Below are positions 11,454 through 24,880 of a DNA stretch of 64,000 nucleotides, one piece after another. Location: positions 6,405,058 to 6,469,057 of the forward strand of contig SCHM01000003.1 in NCBI GenBank assembly GCA_004123355.1. Reading direction: 5' to 3'. The notes under the pieces were generated by a model. That model had not been told where the DNA came from and made no database searches. It saw only the letters and a program-made list of their open reading frames with translations. Origin of the DNA: Amphirosellinia nigrospora (taxonomy: Eukaryota; Ascomycota; Sordariomycetes; Xylariales; Xylariaceae). The stretch's first letter is position 1. Every line of letters starts with the position of its first letter. Made by a program: the position numbers and the translations under genes.

Positions 11454-13132
11454 ATTTAGCGTTGTAGATCGGGTCCATAAATCCCTCCCAATCGGGGCAT
11501 TGGTCATGTAGATCTCAAGGGTATAGGTCATCCTGTCAGGCCCCTCCCTAGAATCAACCAGCAAGATTCCATCTCCCTTAAGGAGGTACATATTGTTCAT
11601 TCCAACAGGCAGTACAGTAGGTGTAAACGGTCAGAGGCTCAGAACAAGCCCACCGGCCCGAGCTAGACTATCCAATACCTATTAGTGCTAAATTCTCATT
11701 GGTCCTTAAACGCGTTCAAACCCCAAACCGGCCATGGGTGGTCTACGTAATCTTTTATGCTCTGGTGAAGAGCACTACAAATTAAATTCTAGTCCTATCT
11801 CTTCATCAAAGAGAGCACGAATATATATGTGCGACTACCAGTACGTTACGGTGTTGAGCGGGTATTCCTACGTAACCTCAATCGGACCTGAGGTTAACAT
11901 ATAAAGGGCTGGACAAGCGAAAGCCCGATCTGGCCCTCTCTAACACCCGAGCGTCTGGCTAGCGTAGGATTTCTATTTCATATCGTTCATCTCAGAAGAA
12001 CATCGTCGGAAGTCGTCGTAACCTAACCCAAGCTAACTAACCACTCTTCATTAACCAAGGACCAGGGCATCAGTTTCTGATGAACACGAAGTTTAGCTCA
12101 GCAGCTATCAGTAGCCTCCGCAGTCGCCGCCGATATGCCACCGATACGGAACGACTGCCTCCTATAACGAGCATAGGTCTACGGCGGCCCCGTCCATATG
12201 CGGTTCCTGAGTGTACACTATGTGGCATACCTCGGTATGAACGGTGCAAGCGTGGAATACGGCAACTCCATATTGTTCACAAAGTAGTCTCTTGACTATA
12301 CCGTGAATACGGTTCACTACCGTAATTCTTGAAGGTTTATACTTACATATCCACTTGTGACACAAAACCTTCCCGCCTCTCAGCATTATTACACCCCTTG
12401 GTACTGCAGTGCCGTCTTAAATGGGCAATATATGTCAAACGGTTAGGTACTAGCCTAAGATATCAATAAATCAACCTTATACCTACTATAAAACACATTT
12501 CCAACTTCATACCTCCCTACTTATATAGTTCGCCATTCCACTACCACAACTCATATTATATGATTATCTCAAAATAGGGGGTTCTCAGGATGAGAAACTA
12601 CCTCTTACTTCCGCCTTCGCAATAATCCTACAGCGCTCAGTGTTACGTTGGGTGCGAGACTCAGTGAAAGACATTTATAATGCATGACAAGGTTCTTATT
12701 AGGCGCCTGAATCGGTTTTGGAGACCGAACCTACCTCAACGCTGATGGTCATATGTTTGAGGCACACACATCTCCGGCCTTCTTACGGGATGTAATACAT
12801 ATATGCCGGGTAATATTTCTCTGTTCCCTATCCGTCTGTATTCATCAAGATTAATCCTCGAGCACTCCACCCTAGTAGATCACCGCACCCATCCGCGTGG
12901 TAGCTCTACCGTATAACCCCCCCCAGTGACCATCTCAACTGTCAAAACTGCAACCGCACGTAGAAGTGAAGAATCAATCCCGATGACCTGCCTCAGTTCT
13001 TGAGCCTCATTCCTGTATTCTTCGGAATGCAAGGCCAAAGGCACATTGCAACCCTGGGCGGTCATAGACCCCAGCAGCGTGCCATTGATAGGGCTGGAAA
13101 CACCCATCTTGTATATTTATGTCAGAGGCGCA
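11454..13132. other. Accessory intergenic region, one possible relic inside
   Basis: Normal composition resumes. A TATA-like ataaagggc lies at about 11903, and a pyrimidine/A-rich leader-like stretch at about 11990-12075 precedes the possible small secreted-protein relic at 12080. From 12300 to 13130 I see no gene, only short open frames. Confidence 0.4.
12080..12298 (+). pseudogene. Possible relic of a small secreted protein gene
   Basis: The ATG at 12080 follows a leader that resembles a fungal 5' UTR. The first ten codons (MNTKFSSAAI), continued in the next frame (VASAVAADMPPIRNDCLL), give a textbook fungal signal peptide with an AxA-type end and a mature start with one Cys. After that the frames are broken by stops, while the original frame continues for 71 codons with a small Cys cluster (ECTLCGIPRYERC). 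This could be a decayed small secreted protein, a gene with an unseen intron, or chance. No family recognised. Confidence 0.25.
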
Positions 13133-15270
13133 ATGACTGCTATCAAATCCACGCTGTGGTGGGCGGTGTTTTTGTCGTGCTATGCATCATCATCATCGTC
13201 ATCCAACGCTATTGCCACAGGTCTGTCCGCCACGCCTCAACCTATTCCTTCTAGAAGGATGCTGACTACTTTGGCAGATCATCACCCCGTAGACAACAAG
13301 CCTTACAAAAGGCTAGCAATTAGTAGTAACACGACTGTACTTTACAGAGCCTCTCGTTACCATATTCTTCCGTCACGATTCCGAGTACTCCATCATCCAC
13401 TCGGACTCAGCAGGACGCCTCGCCGCCACCACCGCCACCACATGTTTCCTCAGATGTAGTTTCAGATACTAGCTTCACTATACTAGGGATTTCATCTATC
13501 GAAGGAGCCAGCATTACCACACCGACAGGCCGCGACAATGGATGGATTTCTACGCCTAGTGCGCGAGATGGTGATGCCAGGATTGCCGGAGATACATTTA
13601 TAGCCAGCATTACGGCACATTCAAGACCGCCTCTCACAACACCATCAAGTTTGGTGGGTCAACCCAACTCGACGAGCTTAGCATTTCCTACTTTTTCTCC
13701 TAGTACAATTAACAACACAACGACAACAACAAAAGGATGGTATTCTAACTCATCGACCACCGCTCACCCAAGTAACCACACAACAGTACCTCTTTCACAA
13801 CAACGGAAGATTTCTGCACGAGCACGAATGGCCCATTCTCCACTGTCATAGAATATTCCATCACACACGTGGACGATAACATGGTTGGGGGATCCGGCCG
13901 ACTACACGCCTCCTTTCCCTACTATCAGCGCGCCCAGACCATGCACGCCCACGACGACGAGCGCTACGGGTCGGTTCACCATCTCGGTGTGCGACAGCTC
14001 CGGGCAGTCATGTTCCCTCATACATGTCACCGGGGAACCCACCCCAACGGTGCCGACGGACCCTTGGTGGGTCTGGATCAGCGATACCTCGGCGATAAGA
14101 GGCATGGAACCGACGCTCACCTTTGTGACGACAGATAGGAATCCCGCCGTCGTGTTCCCGACTTCGCTGCCCCCAGACTACGGTGGATCGCCCGACCCTA
14201 TGGGAAACGTGCATAGCGCGCCTATCCAAATGCAGCCCAGTCCCCGATCCCCCTGGCTATGGCAGCGAGGCCCCAACAACGAAGCAGAACATCAAGTCGA
14301 CATCTATCGCCCCACCCGTGACCGTGATTGTGAAGCCAAGCATCGTTGTCATTGATGACCAGACATTCACCAATGATCCCACGCAACCAACATCTACCGT
14401 GGTGGTAGACCACAACACTTTTACTATTGACCCAACCCAAGTCATTGGTGTGGATGCCACACTTACACGCCCCCCAGTGGAGGGGTAATTGCACCACGGC
14501 CTACGGAAACTACAATTGGCGGTATTGGAGTAAGCGTTGGAGGGCCGGGTGTGGTGGTCATCGACAAGACATCCTTTGCGATTGGACCGAAGCCGAGCAC
14601 GGTCGTAGTCCAGGACCAAACCATTACAATCGGGCCGGGCGCCATCGTCTTCCCCAGCCAGACGTTCAGCATCCAGCAGCACAGGACACAACACAGGTCG
14701 TGTTCGGGGCAGAGCTCATCACAGCCATCGGCTCGGACAAGGTCGTCATCGAGGGAAGGACGATAACCTACGGGCCTGGCTCGAGCACCCTCACCGAGGT
14801 CATCGACGAGATACGATCCTAATCGGGCCGTTGGGTATCATCGCCCACGGCGAAACGTATGGCGGGAGCAACGCAGTAGCAGCAGCAGCATCGACAGACA
14901 CGCAGTTTGCAGTTGTGTGGTGTGACCATCTCGCAGATCGGGTCAACCGTGGTCGTGATCCAGGGCGTCACACACACCTCGACCCGCTTGTGTCTGGGCA
15001 GACGAAGACGACCGTCATCGGCGGGGAGAGCATCACCATCGGGCCTGAGGGCGTGGGCATCGAGTCATGGACTTTGGACTCGTCTCATGCGTCGACGACG
15101 ATTCTCACGCCTAACAACGGGCGGCAGCGGTCATGCCCACGGCTACAGCGACGGCCGGCAACACGAGCAAGAAGAGCGACGGCCCCTCATTGGCTTGGAA
15201 ACGGCCGCGTCGGGCGTCGATCGCTTGCATAGGGCTGACTGCTTACTTTCTATGGTCTCAGTTCTTCTGA
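13133..15270 (+). CDS. Repetitive secreted, probably GPI-anchored, cell-surface protein; frame broken many times
   Basis: The start at 13133 gives the signal peptide MTAIKSTLWWAVFLSCYASS, followed by Ser/Thr/Pro-rich sequence across about 13250-14250. From about 14330 to 15090 a degenerate module recurs in whichever frame is open: hydrophobic VVVI, then D/G, Q, T-F/I-T, then I-G/D-P (for example STVVVQDQTITIGP and TTVIGGESITIGP). This V-x-x-G-x-T-x-T-I-G-P repeat is typical of large fungal surface proteins of unknown function. The end in one frame (KKSDGPSLAW, then basic residues, then IACIGLTAYFLWSQFF) resembles a GPI-attachment tail. At least seven frame changes are needed, more per kb than in the housekeeping genes, so decay beside the RIP island is plausible, though assembly errors clearly contribute in this window. 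A Ser/Thr-rich adhesin-like role is inferred, not shown. Confidence 0.5.
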
Positions 15271-18200
15271 TGGTCTGCATTTCATTGGTTGCTTCTTCTC
15301 TGCGTAATTGGGGTCTTGCTACGTTTTAAGGTTTATGGCGTCTGATAGGTATGAACGGGCGTCGGTAATTGGTGGTAAAGCGGGCGGTCACTAAAACGGG
15401 CCCTATTTTCTACCTACCTATGGTGCCTAGGTAGCTTGTAAAACTACTGTCCTGCATTATATGTTTTATATACCCAAATGATGTAAAGCAGTCTACGGAT
15501 GAACAAAACCAGTTGACTGCAGATGATCATAATAAGCTGTATTCTAGTGCATAAATCCGGTTTGCGTGGTCAAACTGAGTAGGTATACTACAAGTATGTG
15601 TGGTATGAGAGCGAGCACACAAGTCAACTAATAAGCTAAATACTACACTACGATACCGACACAAAGGAACCTCTTCCGTTGCGAACGCCACATAGCACAG
15701 TAGAGTAGATCGTATCGATTAGCATCAGCCCGCAGGAAATTAAGCCCCGGACCCCGCGCTACAATCTGTTCAAGTCAAGGGTAAAGACTGCCACGATTAC
15801 TTGGGGTAACAAATACCTGGTCTGCCTGGTCTAACGGGAGGTAGGCGAGCGATCAGTCATGTATAACATACTATGACATACTAAGCTACGGCATATGATG
15901 ATATGCATACATCCTACGCAGCACAACACCCAGCAGCACTCGATCACGTCACAGCGCGGTACAGTAAACAGCAGATATGATCGGCACCGAGTGTGCATCA
16001 AGTAGGTATTGTTACGCAGTACTACACAAGTACCTACCTGACGCCTCAACGATCTGCGAGCTGAAGAATGCCGATCCCTCTTTGCTTTGCTTCCACGCGA
16101 GACAGGCATTGTCTGTAACGTTGGCGATGTAACCTCGTTAAGTGCAGCCTAGCGCAGCGTACCTTTATGCGTTTCCTTCCTTTTTCTACGCTAAGTAGCC
16201 CAAAACCCAATAGTGTAGCTGCAAAACAGCCCCTAAAGGAAATGCTCTCAATGGAGAGGGGAAGAAGAAGAAGAAGCAAATTTTAGATATAACATAGATA
16301 GTGATGAAGAAGTTTCTTAAGTTAGCAAGTGAAGCAAAAAACGATCAGATCACCAAAACAGCAACAAACTCAAGTTGGAACAAACCACTTGTACTTGATT
16401 GACCAAATTGCTGATCATTCCGAGAGCACAGAACATTTAAGGTTATTTTTCAATCAAGGGTGCGCGGCTTATCTCCCAGATCTCTGCACTGTACTGATAC
16501 ATGTCCTGCTTTGGAAACTAGGGCAGTTGTAACCGTTACATATTCTGGGTCCCTTTTTTGCTGACAACGTGCGAATTGATGATGGGGGAGAAACCCCAAG
16601 GTTTGGGGGCCATTTCGACCATACTAGGTAAAGTACAGTTGAGAAAATGGGGAGTCTTACCCACAAGAATAGCGATTCAGGACTAAAGACTTACACTAGG
16701 AGACTGAAGACGAGTCGAAAGGAGTAGAAAGGAAGAGATAAACTCAAATATCCTCATCGAAAGTATGCAGAGAGTCCTAGTACTAGGTCTTACGTATGTA
16801 TATCTCCTAGGGATCTATCTACCTACTTGGGGATCATCAGGTAGAGCAGATGAGATGAATTAGAAAGAGTGTGTGGCGAACAAGTTTTTTTTTTTTCCAA
16901 CTGACCCAATGCCATATCATCAGACCATTATCCGATATTGAGCTAAAGCCACTGCTTTGTAGAGGAGGTATAATAGCGTTGTACATATCTTTTCTCCAAA
17001 GCATGTGAGGTGAGGCTTCGAGCTAGAGAAAGGCGGCCACAGTTGTTTTGGTTTAGTTAGGTAGTCACATTGCAAGCCACATGGCGTTCCCATTCCTTGG
17101 GTGCGCGCGCGCGGCATGTGCGGTCCTTCTCGCCCTGGCCGTCTGGGGGCCGTCGCGCAACTATCAGTGCCTTAGTATGTACAGTAGTGGCATTACTACT
17201 ACATACAAAGTCACATGCGCCTTACGGTCCCGACATTTTTCTTATCTATCGTACATCGTTCATTCGCCTGTCTGCGGACCGGAAAGACGTCTCCTCCGTC
17301 AATAGCGCCGGGCCATCTACTAGTTTGCGGTCGCTAAACTATATTTCCCGGCTTTTGCCCAACCTGAGAGAGAGAAACATGGCCGATAAGAGAATACGCG
17401 ACAACATGCCGGTGAAGCGAGATACTATCTACAAGTACTTACAGTACTGTGCTGTAGTTTAGTATACTCATAGCAAGTAGAGGCGAGACGCTAGGGTGCC
17501 GTTCAGGTGGCCTGACCCGGCCATCGTGCCCGATTAGCGTCTCCCAAGAACTCATCCCACATCAACAACTCGGGATTCAACTATACCCGGTCCTACGTTA
17601 CAGTTCCTTAAACGCCGTCCTAGCGGCGACCCTACGGCGTAAATCAGCATAGAGCGGTTCTTGCGGCGTTCTCATGAGAACCGCCTAGCGTTTGCGCCAT
17701 CTCTGCGCCATATTTAAGCATGAACTTGCTGGGCGAACATACACTATTGAAGTTTGCTGGGATCTTTGGAGGGTTCTCGCTACCGCTCGTCGACCCTGGA
17801 AACATGTCATTCCCCCGGAAGAAACCGACTTGGGTACAACACTCACCACACCGAGAGAAGTCCATGCTTGTTATTCTAAACCTCGGCTCGGAATTCAGCC
17901 TTTAACCGGCGACATGATGGCTCGATGACGGACTATTCGTTTTCCGATATCCCACAATCCCATGCTTTGTGATAAAAATTTCAACTAAAATCCGAATACC
18001 GCAATGATGGGCATTTCCCCAGCGTTGCAAATGGGATTAAATTGTTGCAAATTTGCCCATTTCAGATGCAGTCTTGAGCTGGGCTGTCCCAGGACTTGCT
18101 CAAGCTGGTGATCGTGCGCCAAGCGAGCCTCAAAGAAGCAAAGCTAAGCGAGTGAGCAGCAAGTCTAACAAAGTTCTGCAGCCTAATGTACACCGCAAGA

Positions 18201-21200
18201 GGTTATTGGCGACAATCTAGAATGTACGGATATGCAACTCGACTTCAGGTACCCAACAGAGGTAGATGTTGTCGCACATCTATACTCGGCTAGGTATTCC
18301 CCTCCTTTGCGTCTCCCCGAAGCTGAATATGTTAGTTACGAATGAGTTAACAACCAACTACACCGCTATTATTCAACGCCCAGAAGCTGCCACGCTGCGT
18401 TGAGGTCACCGAGCATCGCCGAGATAATTAAGGTTGAGTCACCTCATACAAACTGGTACGGCGCCTTCACCAGTGTCGTTACCTTAACTAGGATGCATAC
18501 TATGTATGGCACATACACAGCTCGAATCCGATGGTATCTGTTTCTAACATCGCCAACCAATTTGCCCACCCCATCGCAGTAGTGTAGGAGCCTGCCTACT
18601 AGCCCATTATTAAGTAAATAGCAAAATCAGCTCATGCATCGGTCTTCTTGCGATCCCGAGGGGCCGCACCCTCATGCCCGGGCTCTTAGCCTCTCTCTCA
18701 TATACTCCCGATCTCTGTTTTAATCAAACAAAACAGGTGACATAATCCGGAACTGGCGGGACAGATGTGACCTCGACAGGACTCGATCGCCCCCGACGCT
18801 ACATTCGTAAATTCCGGCATTTTGGTAGATAGATTAAGCCCGTGTCTGGGCACCAATAGGAACGTCTCGCCCCCTCTCTCTGGACCTACCAGGTACTCTC
18901 GGTAAATAGATCGATAGTCCATAGACTAGTCACGCAGGTAGTATAAACACCCATCTCGACGAGAAACAAATCTGGCCCGCTGCGTGCGATGCCAGGAGGA
19001 GGGGGGGGCCTCGCGTTGGTGGTGGCACACTACTGAACCGGTACGCTTCTTCCGCCCTTCGACGCACTCATAGTGGCCATGGGAGTGTTTTGTCTCGCTG
19101 ATTGGTATGCATTCGTGCTTCACCGTTCGATTCGCGGTGCTGACCCAACTCGGCTATGGTGTTCCGATAGGCGAGCGCCATACGTCAACCCTGAACATGC
19201 AACTTCGTAAACACCCCCCAATCACGTAACTGGGTATATTTCGTCGTCGACGTGTACGGAATGTCATCCGAAGGGCTTGCATCACGCGATGATGGCTGAT
19301 CTCTAGTGTACGCATCCGCACCAACACACCCGCCCCCAATCACTCTTTCCAGCCATCGGGACCGAAGAGGCATTGGTGACGGTTCCTGGCGTTCCGGATC
19401 GTAGCCCAGGGTAGGGATTAGACCCTGAGGTAGGCGTAGACGCCGCAATCTGTTTCGTAGGTACCCGCCGTCGTCAGCCACGAAAGGGTCCAGACAGGGG
19501 TCTGATTGCTGTTTCGAGTGCTCCCCCGAGCGAGCGAGGCGTTGCGTTACACATTTTGGCGTAAACGCGGCTTCTGGTGGGCGTCTTCCAGAAGAGACGC
19601 CTCGACTCGGCACCGCTTACGTCGCACTTCTAAAACCATTCGAGACCCGCTCGCTCGCGGAGTCTGATGGTGTGCTGACTGGAGGAGGAATCAGGCACGG
19701 CGCCCGCTGATCTTTAGGGTTGGAGGCGTAATTACTGACTACACATATGACGGCTTGCCCCCCGATGATCACCGCGCTTCCTCAGCCTGCTATGCAAATC
19801 ATGTTTCAGCTCGCTGTCAGCCACTGCAGTGCAGCGTTTACAACATGGATCTTGTGCTAAAGATAACTGAATCGGTTTACCTATTTGGGCTCCATCATCG
19901 GCCGGGCACAGCCAGCCTACAGAAGAGTTTTGTATAGGGAGATAAATCTAATAGTTCTATAAACTGGAAGAAGCTGATCAAAACCCGATCAGCAATCAAA
20001 TAGCATTGCTATCCATGTGGTAACCTTGTTGACTTGGGGCTTGTCAATTAACATCGAACCTGACGTTACATGTAGGCCCACGGGATAGGAACAGAGCCTC
20101 AGATCCCACGTCCGAGAAGGAAAGAATAGCCTCACTCCGTCGGGCTTCGGGCGTCAGCAGTAGTTGTTGCTACCGTGCCAGTTTTGCTTCTTGTTTGAGT
20201 CAATGGATAACGCGTTACCCCAACCCTCAGGAGATGGTGCAGTAGGATTTTCAACTACATGTAAACAGTTAGGACCAGCCCATAGAGATGTACTAGATGC
20301 CTTCATGCAATAGATATGGCTCCGTTCACCCGCAGCCGACTTCCTGACGAGACCCTGACACCAAAGTGAAGATCATTGCAATTAAAAGGCCCACCTCAGG
20401 CCGTCGGCGTCTATGTTTGCCCTGAATATCTAGTACATAAATATATGCCGTTGTATCGATTAACAGAGACATCAAGAGTGAATAAAATGATGTACCTCAC
20501 CAGAGAAACAGAGGCGTCTTCATATCTATCGTTTAAACTCAAGCCCGCTTTAGCGCGAGCTTATCTAAATATCGGTATTCCATCTTCAGATGCCCGAATC
20601 GCCTCGCTTTTCTTTGCCTACTTCGGCCTCGTATAACTGTCTCGGGGGTTACAAGAGACCCGGGGGTCTCGAAAGGGGGCGCCTTATAACTATATTTATG
20701 CCTTCATCTTCGACCGTGCTGGATAAATTCTTATCAGGTCGTGTGGTATCGTGTAGCAGACGCCTCCCCAGCTCACGATGTTTCCTTTAAACGATTTATC
20801 AACTATGCGTACCGCACTGGACTACTATCTATCTTAAAAATAGGTCTACAAATCCCTTTGTCTGGGCCATGTCAAAGCCACCGAGTATCTCCCAGGCACA
20901 TATAATAGCTGACCCAGCACTTCACGTACGTGAGTTAATATCATCACGTTAGCTACCCGATGGAGATCGTACATTAGCTTTGCATCTAATCTAGTACATT
21001 CAACGTCTGTCAAAGGCTGTGTTCCTATGCTCTTAGATTGACGCTATACCCTCGAGAACACACATGGCATTAGCAGTATACTATGTACGTAGATTTACAG
21101 GGGAGGCCCGGTTCCCTTGGTACCTCGCTCATGTCATGGCATGTAGAAGCTAACAGGAAAAGAGGAACACCAGTTCACCAGGTTGAGTAATTATCGCTCT

Positions 21201-21936
21201 GGTTTTTTTACTTCTAACACGACATGTGAGGTTACGAGCGTTACTAGGCTACCTACCACGATAAAGACGTGGTATACTATTCTTGAACTACCCTTCTTGC
21301 CTATGGCAAGGCCTGTTTGTCGAGGCTCGTCTGTAGAACTCGATTCACAGCTTGACTACGCCTATAATACAACTCGCTGTCGTATCGGTATAGACTCTAG
21401 ATCTACGCTACGGCCACCACCTCTTATAATAATATTGGAAAGTTAGCTAGCACGTAAGGCGAACTTGACAACATGCCCTCTAGAAGAGCGAAAGAGAATG
21501 AGCTCAAAGAGTTTGTATAGTTGTTATCCCGCCACACACAAGGAAACAAAATTTGGGGTCTGGGTTTCTTCCCTGGGATTTCGAGACGCCGGCCGATTTT
21601 CATCGAGTGACATTATAAGCAGGGAATCGAAAGACATTGGCATTTATCACCATTCACAAGCTTAGAGCAGGCAGTGATGCTTTTTATGTTGAGTTTATTA
21701 GAGTCCTTCCAAACGTAGTGGGTAACACGGGGTGGCTTCCACCCAGTTCCGTTAGCGGTGACTCTATGGATCAGTCAAATAATACATCGGCGTTTTCAAT
21801 TTCGCCATGTTCTTGGCTGTGAATGCAAATATCCAGCACCCATGATCAATCTCCCAAGGCGCAGTGGACTTAACGACTATAATTATAGCACTGAGCCTCC
21901 ATCTATACCTGTCAAACAGTAGGTAATGTTATCCAA
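15271..21936. other. Gene-poor stretch of 6.7 kb
   Basis: No open frame here has intron signals, a domain or a signal peptide I would defend; the longest are about 130-142 codons (17070-17462 plus, 19185-19613 minus). Visible items: a GAA/AAG triplet run at 16259-16277, a T run at 16884-16895, a near-palindrome around ggttctcatgagaacc near 17665-17685 with nearby inverted gccgtc/gacggc-type words, and scattered CCTAGGTAG motifs. GC varies (19.0-19.7 kb is GC-richer), which may mark old element pieces, but no ends could be matched. Confidence 0.4.
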
Positions 21937-24880
21937 TTACCATACTTCCTCCCAGAATGTGAATCTCCTATGGAGGAGTTCCTTTGCCTGATCACGGTTG
22001 GCCGCCAATCCTCCTTTAACCATGCAGTCGTATAAAGCAAGCCTGACGGCTTCGGGCATTTTGCCGGAGCTTCCACACAAGCAGATGATACATTTGTGGC
22101 GGAGAAATATGCAGACTTGCTTGTAATTCTGAAGCAAACGATCCTGGACATATATTTTGGACGGCTGGTCTCTCGAGAAGGCTGTGATAACATCCATGGA
22201 CATTTCTTCCCACTCCTCCTCAAAATGAAAGTCGGCTTGAGAATTTCGTCCGCCATAAAAAAGAAGGGTATTTTGTTTGGGGTTGGCAATTTCACGAAAG
22301 TTGACCAGATGGCGGATGGGTGCAATGCCCGTGCCCGTAGCGATAGCTAGGAGAGGTGTACTCGGCTTCAAAGCGCCTTCTGGACAAGGATTCGACCGAA
22401 TTGTAATGTTAATTGGCGTGCCACGCTCGAGGGAAGCAATGTACCGAGAGCAGAGGCCTTGCCTAGTCTTGCGCAGTACTGTCTTGTACTTGACGAGGGC
22501 GATTACCAATTCAATATAATCGCCCTTTTTAGAAGCGTTACATACCTGCGAAATGCTATACTCGCGACCTCGTATGACTGGGAAAACGGCTGGAATATGC
22601 TGGTAAGGTATACGAACGCTTGGGAAGTCTTGCAGTACTTCAAGTATGGATCGGCGTGGTCGTGAGGTATAATCATAAAATTCGTCAGAATGGGCAGCAT
22701 CGGCAAACTCTCTGAGCCTTTCTTTATGCGTGGGATCTTCCGTATAGTGAGCGATCTGTGCAAAAAACGTACGTCTCGGTATGCAGGTGATATCGTAGTT
22801 ATTGATGAGAAGGTTCCTCAGCGTGCTGTTGGTTCTGGGGTAGCAGTTCTTGGGTGTTTGGTATGGGATATCTTCACTTTGGGCAGCATGTCGAAACGGC
22901 TTATCCGCGACTTCGCCCCAATCCATAAGATCAATCAGAACTTGGACATCCTGAGTGAAATTCTTGGGATAGATGACAGCCACATCTCCCGGGCACGTCG
23001 TTGGAAACTTGCCGCGGTCTTCGCGGTAGAGCGGTCCGCCAATACGGAGAGAAAGTACTCGGACGTCTTGCCAATGAGAGCTAGGAGTCAATCGGTCATT
23101 CCCCTCTACTACACAGATTATTGACTTTGGTATAGGTAGTAGAGCGGCAGGAGATTTCCCTTCTGGGTATCCGGCAGTGTCCTTGAGTTGATATTTAGCT
23201 GGATGATCCCTCAACACATTTGGCCTGTCGAGAATATCTATGCCGCCTAGCCAATTTTCCGCGGTTTGGTTTGAAAGACGGGCGGCTTCATATTTGAATA
23301 TAGATCGATCGTCCACCTCGTTTTCAAATTTTAGCATTTCTAGACGATCAGGAGTGTTATCCACATGGCTGTAGAGTGCTGCTTCACGGTCAAGCTTTCG
23401 GCCGTGGTTGTCGAAGTCAAACCTGGTACGACTGTTGATAGAAGCATCGGGGTCGATCATTTCTTCACTTTGGTTGTCTATTTCCTCGTTTTGGTCGTCC
23501 ATATCTTCTCCACTATGGTCGGTCATTTCTTCATCATAGTCGTCCACATCCTCACTATGGTCGGCCATAGCTGCGTCTTGTTTCACTAATTCGATTGTGA
23601 ATTTCGGAGGCAGCTGCACATCTGGTGGTATTGGTAGTACACCCGGAGGCAATGAGCAATTTGTTTCAAGGTATGTCCGCAAAGTAAGACACCACGGCAA
23701 GAATGTCCCGTCGATTCTATCAATATGTCAGTCCAGTGCTATATAGCAGCTCACAATGAGAAACCAAATTTTCCCCAAGCATATACATTATTTTGGCTAT
23801 GAACGAGTTCGCCTTCGCTACTTACCCGTCTTCGTGGCGCTCATCAGCCTCACCACGAGGTAGAAATTCAACAGCGCTGAGCTGTTTTAGGCGTTTGTGA
23901 AGTTTCCGTGCGGCCCAATTATATCTACAGGGGTATTGCCCGATGTTAGCAGATACTAGACAGAGTTGTAAGTATCTAAATGCGTTTATATCGGTGCGAA
24001 GTTTTGGGGGGGGACCTTAAGGGGAATGATAGCGGTACATGGGACAATTAAAATGACCTACTGGAAATATGAGCTGTCGCCCAGCCCAAAAGTGGTGAAA
24101 TTGACCTGAGCAAGACAGTTTGGTGGGAGGCGTTTACGAAGGAGGCTCTTCCAGAAGTTGCGAGCGTTCTTGGGCAAGTCTCCTTGGCCGGTGGTGGAAA
24201 TAACGAAGATAACAAGAGAATATTGTAATAAGTCAGGCTGAAAGAGAGTGGTTAGCAGCTATGCTGTCTTTCTAACGTTGGCGATATTTGCGACTCGAGA
24301 AAACATAAGTATGAACTGGGAGACCGCAGAGACTGGAGGATATTACGAAGACTAGAGTTATGCGTGAGGTCGGCGTATGTTGAGGTAGGAGCCAAGGCGA
24401 GAAAATGTGCTCTCAGTTATGTTCTACCTACCTAGGACGGAGGTAAGCCGACTTGTATAGCTCCTACCCTAACGAGCTTCGTGGATGAAAAGGCAGGAAG
24501 TGGAAAGGAAAACGGTCAACTGAATAATATTCTGAACGATGTAAAGAGGAGAAGAAGGAGAGAGCGCCACCCAACACCCAACAAAGTTATTCACTATTGT
24601 GTGTTGGGAGGCTGGTGTAGGTAATGGCGGAGTGGTGGGTAAGGTGTTGGTTTGCACAAACAGCTTCTTCCTTGCCTGTGTTTTCTCTATTTCAACGTAC
24701 CAGTTCAACATCGTCCATCTCCGCGAGCAGTGTCCGGAAGCGTAGCCTTCTCGCCATCTGCTCAATATCGCTAGCGGACTCCTCGCTATTGCCTGTTTCG
24801 GACCCGTAAAGGATCAGCATCTTTCGATGCTCGACAGTTTCGACACTGCCGACCTGGACAGGATCTTGCTCCGACGCCAT
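21937..24880 (-). CDS. tah18: NADPH-dependent diflavin oxidoreductase Tah18 (NDOR1)
   Basis: Minus strand, four exons: 24880-24701, 24237-24062, 23924-23826 and 23716-21937, joined by GT-AG introns of 463, 137 and 109 bases; about 744 residues. Tah18 passes electrons from NADPH through FAD and FMN to Dre2 for cytosolic Fe-S cluster assembly. Exon 1 opens with the FMN-binding LILYGSETGNSEESA; exon 2 continues the flavodoxin fold (VISTTGQGDLPKNARNFWKS, FGLGDSSY). Exon 4 holds the FAD domain (REYSIS, then GLCSRYIA) and the NADPH domain (GTGIAPIRH, CGSSGKMPEAV), ending in the family's usual terminal Trp. All joins keep frame. The protein is about 100 residues longer than usual because of an acidic, degenerate D-H/Q-S/N-E-E/D repeat between the flavodoxin and FAD domains (about 23430-23580). 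Exon 1 is separated by an unusually long intron. Confidence 0.93.
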
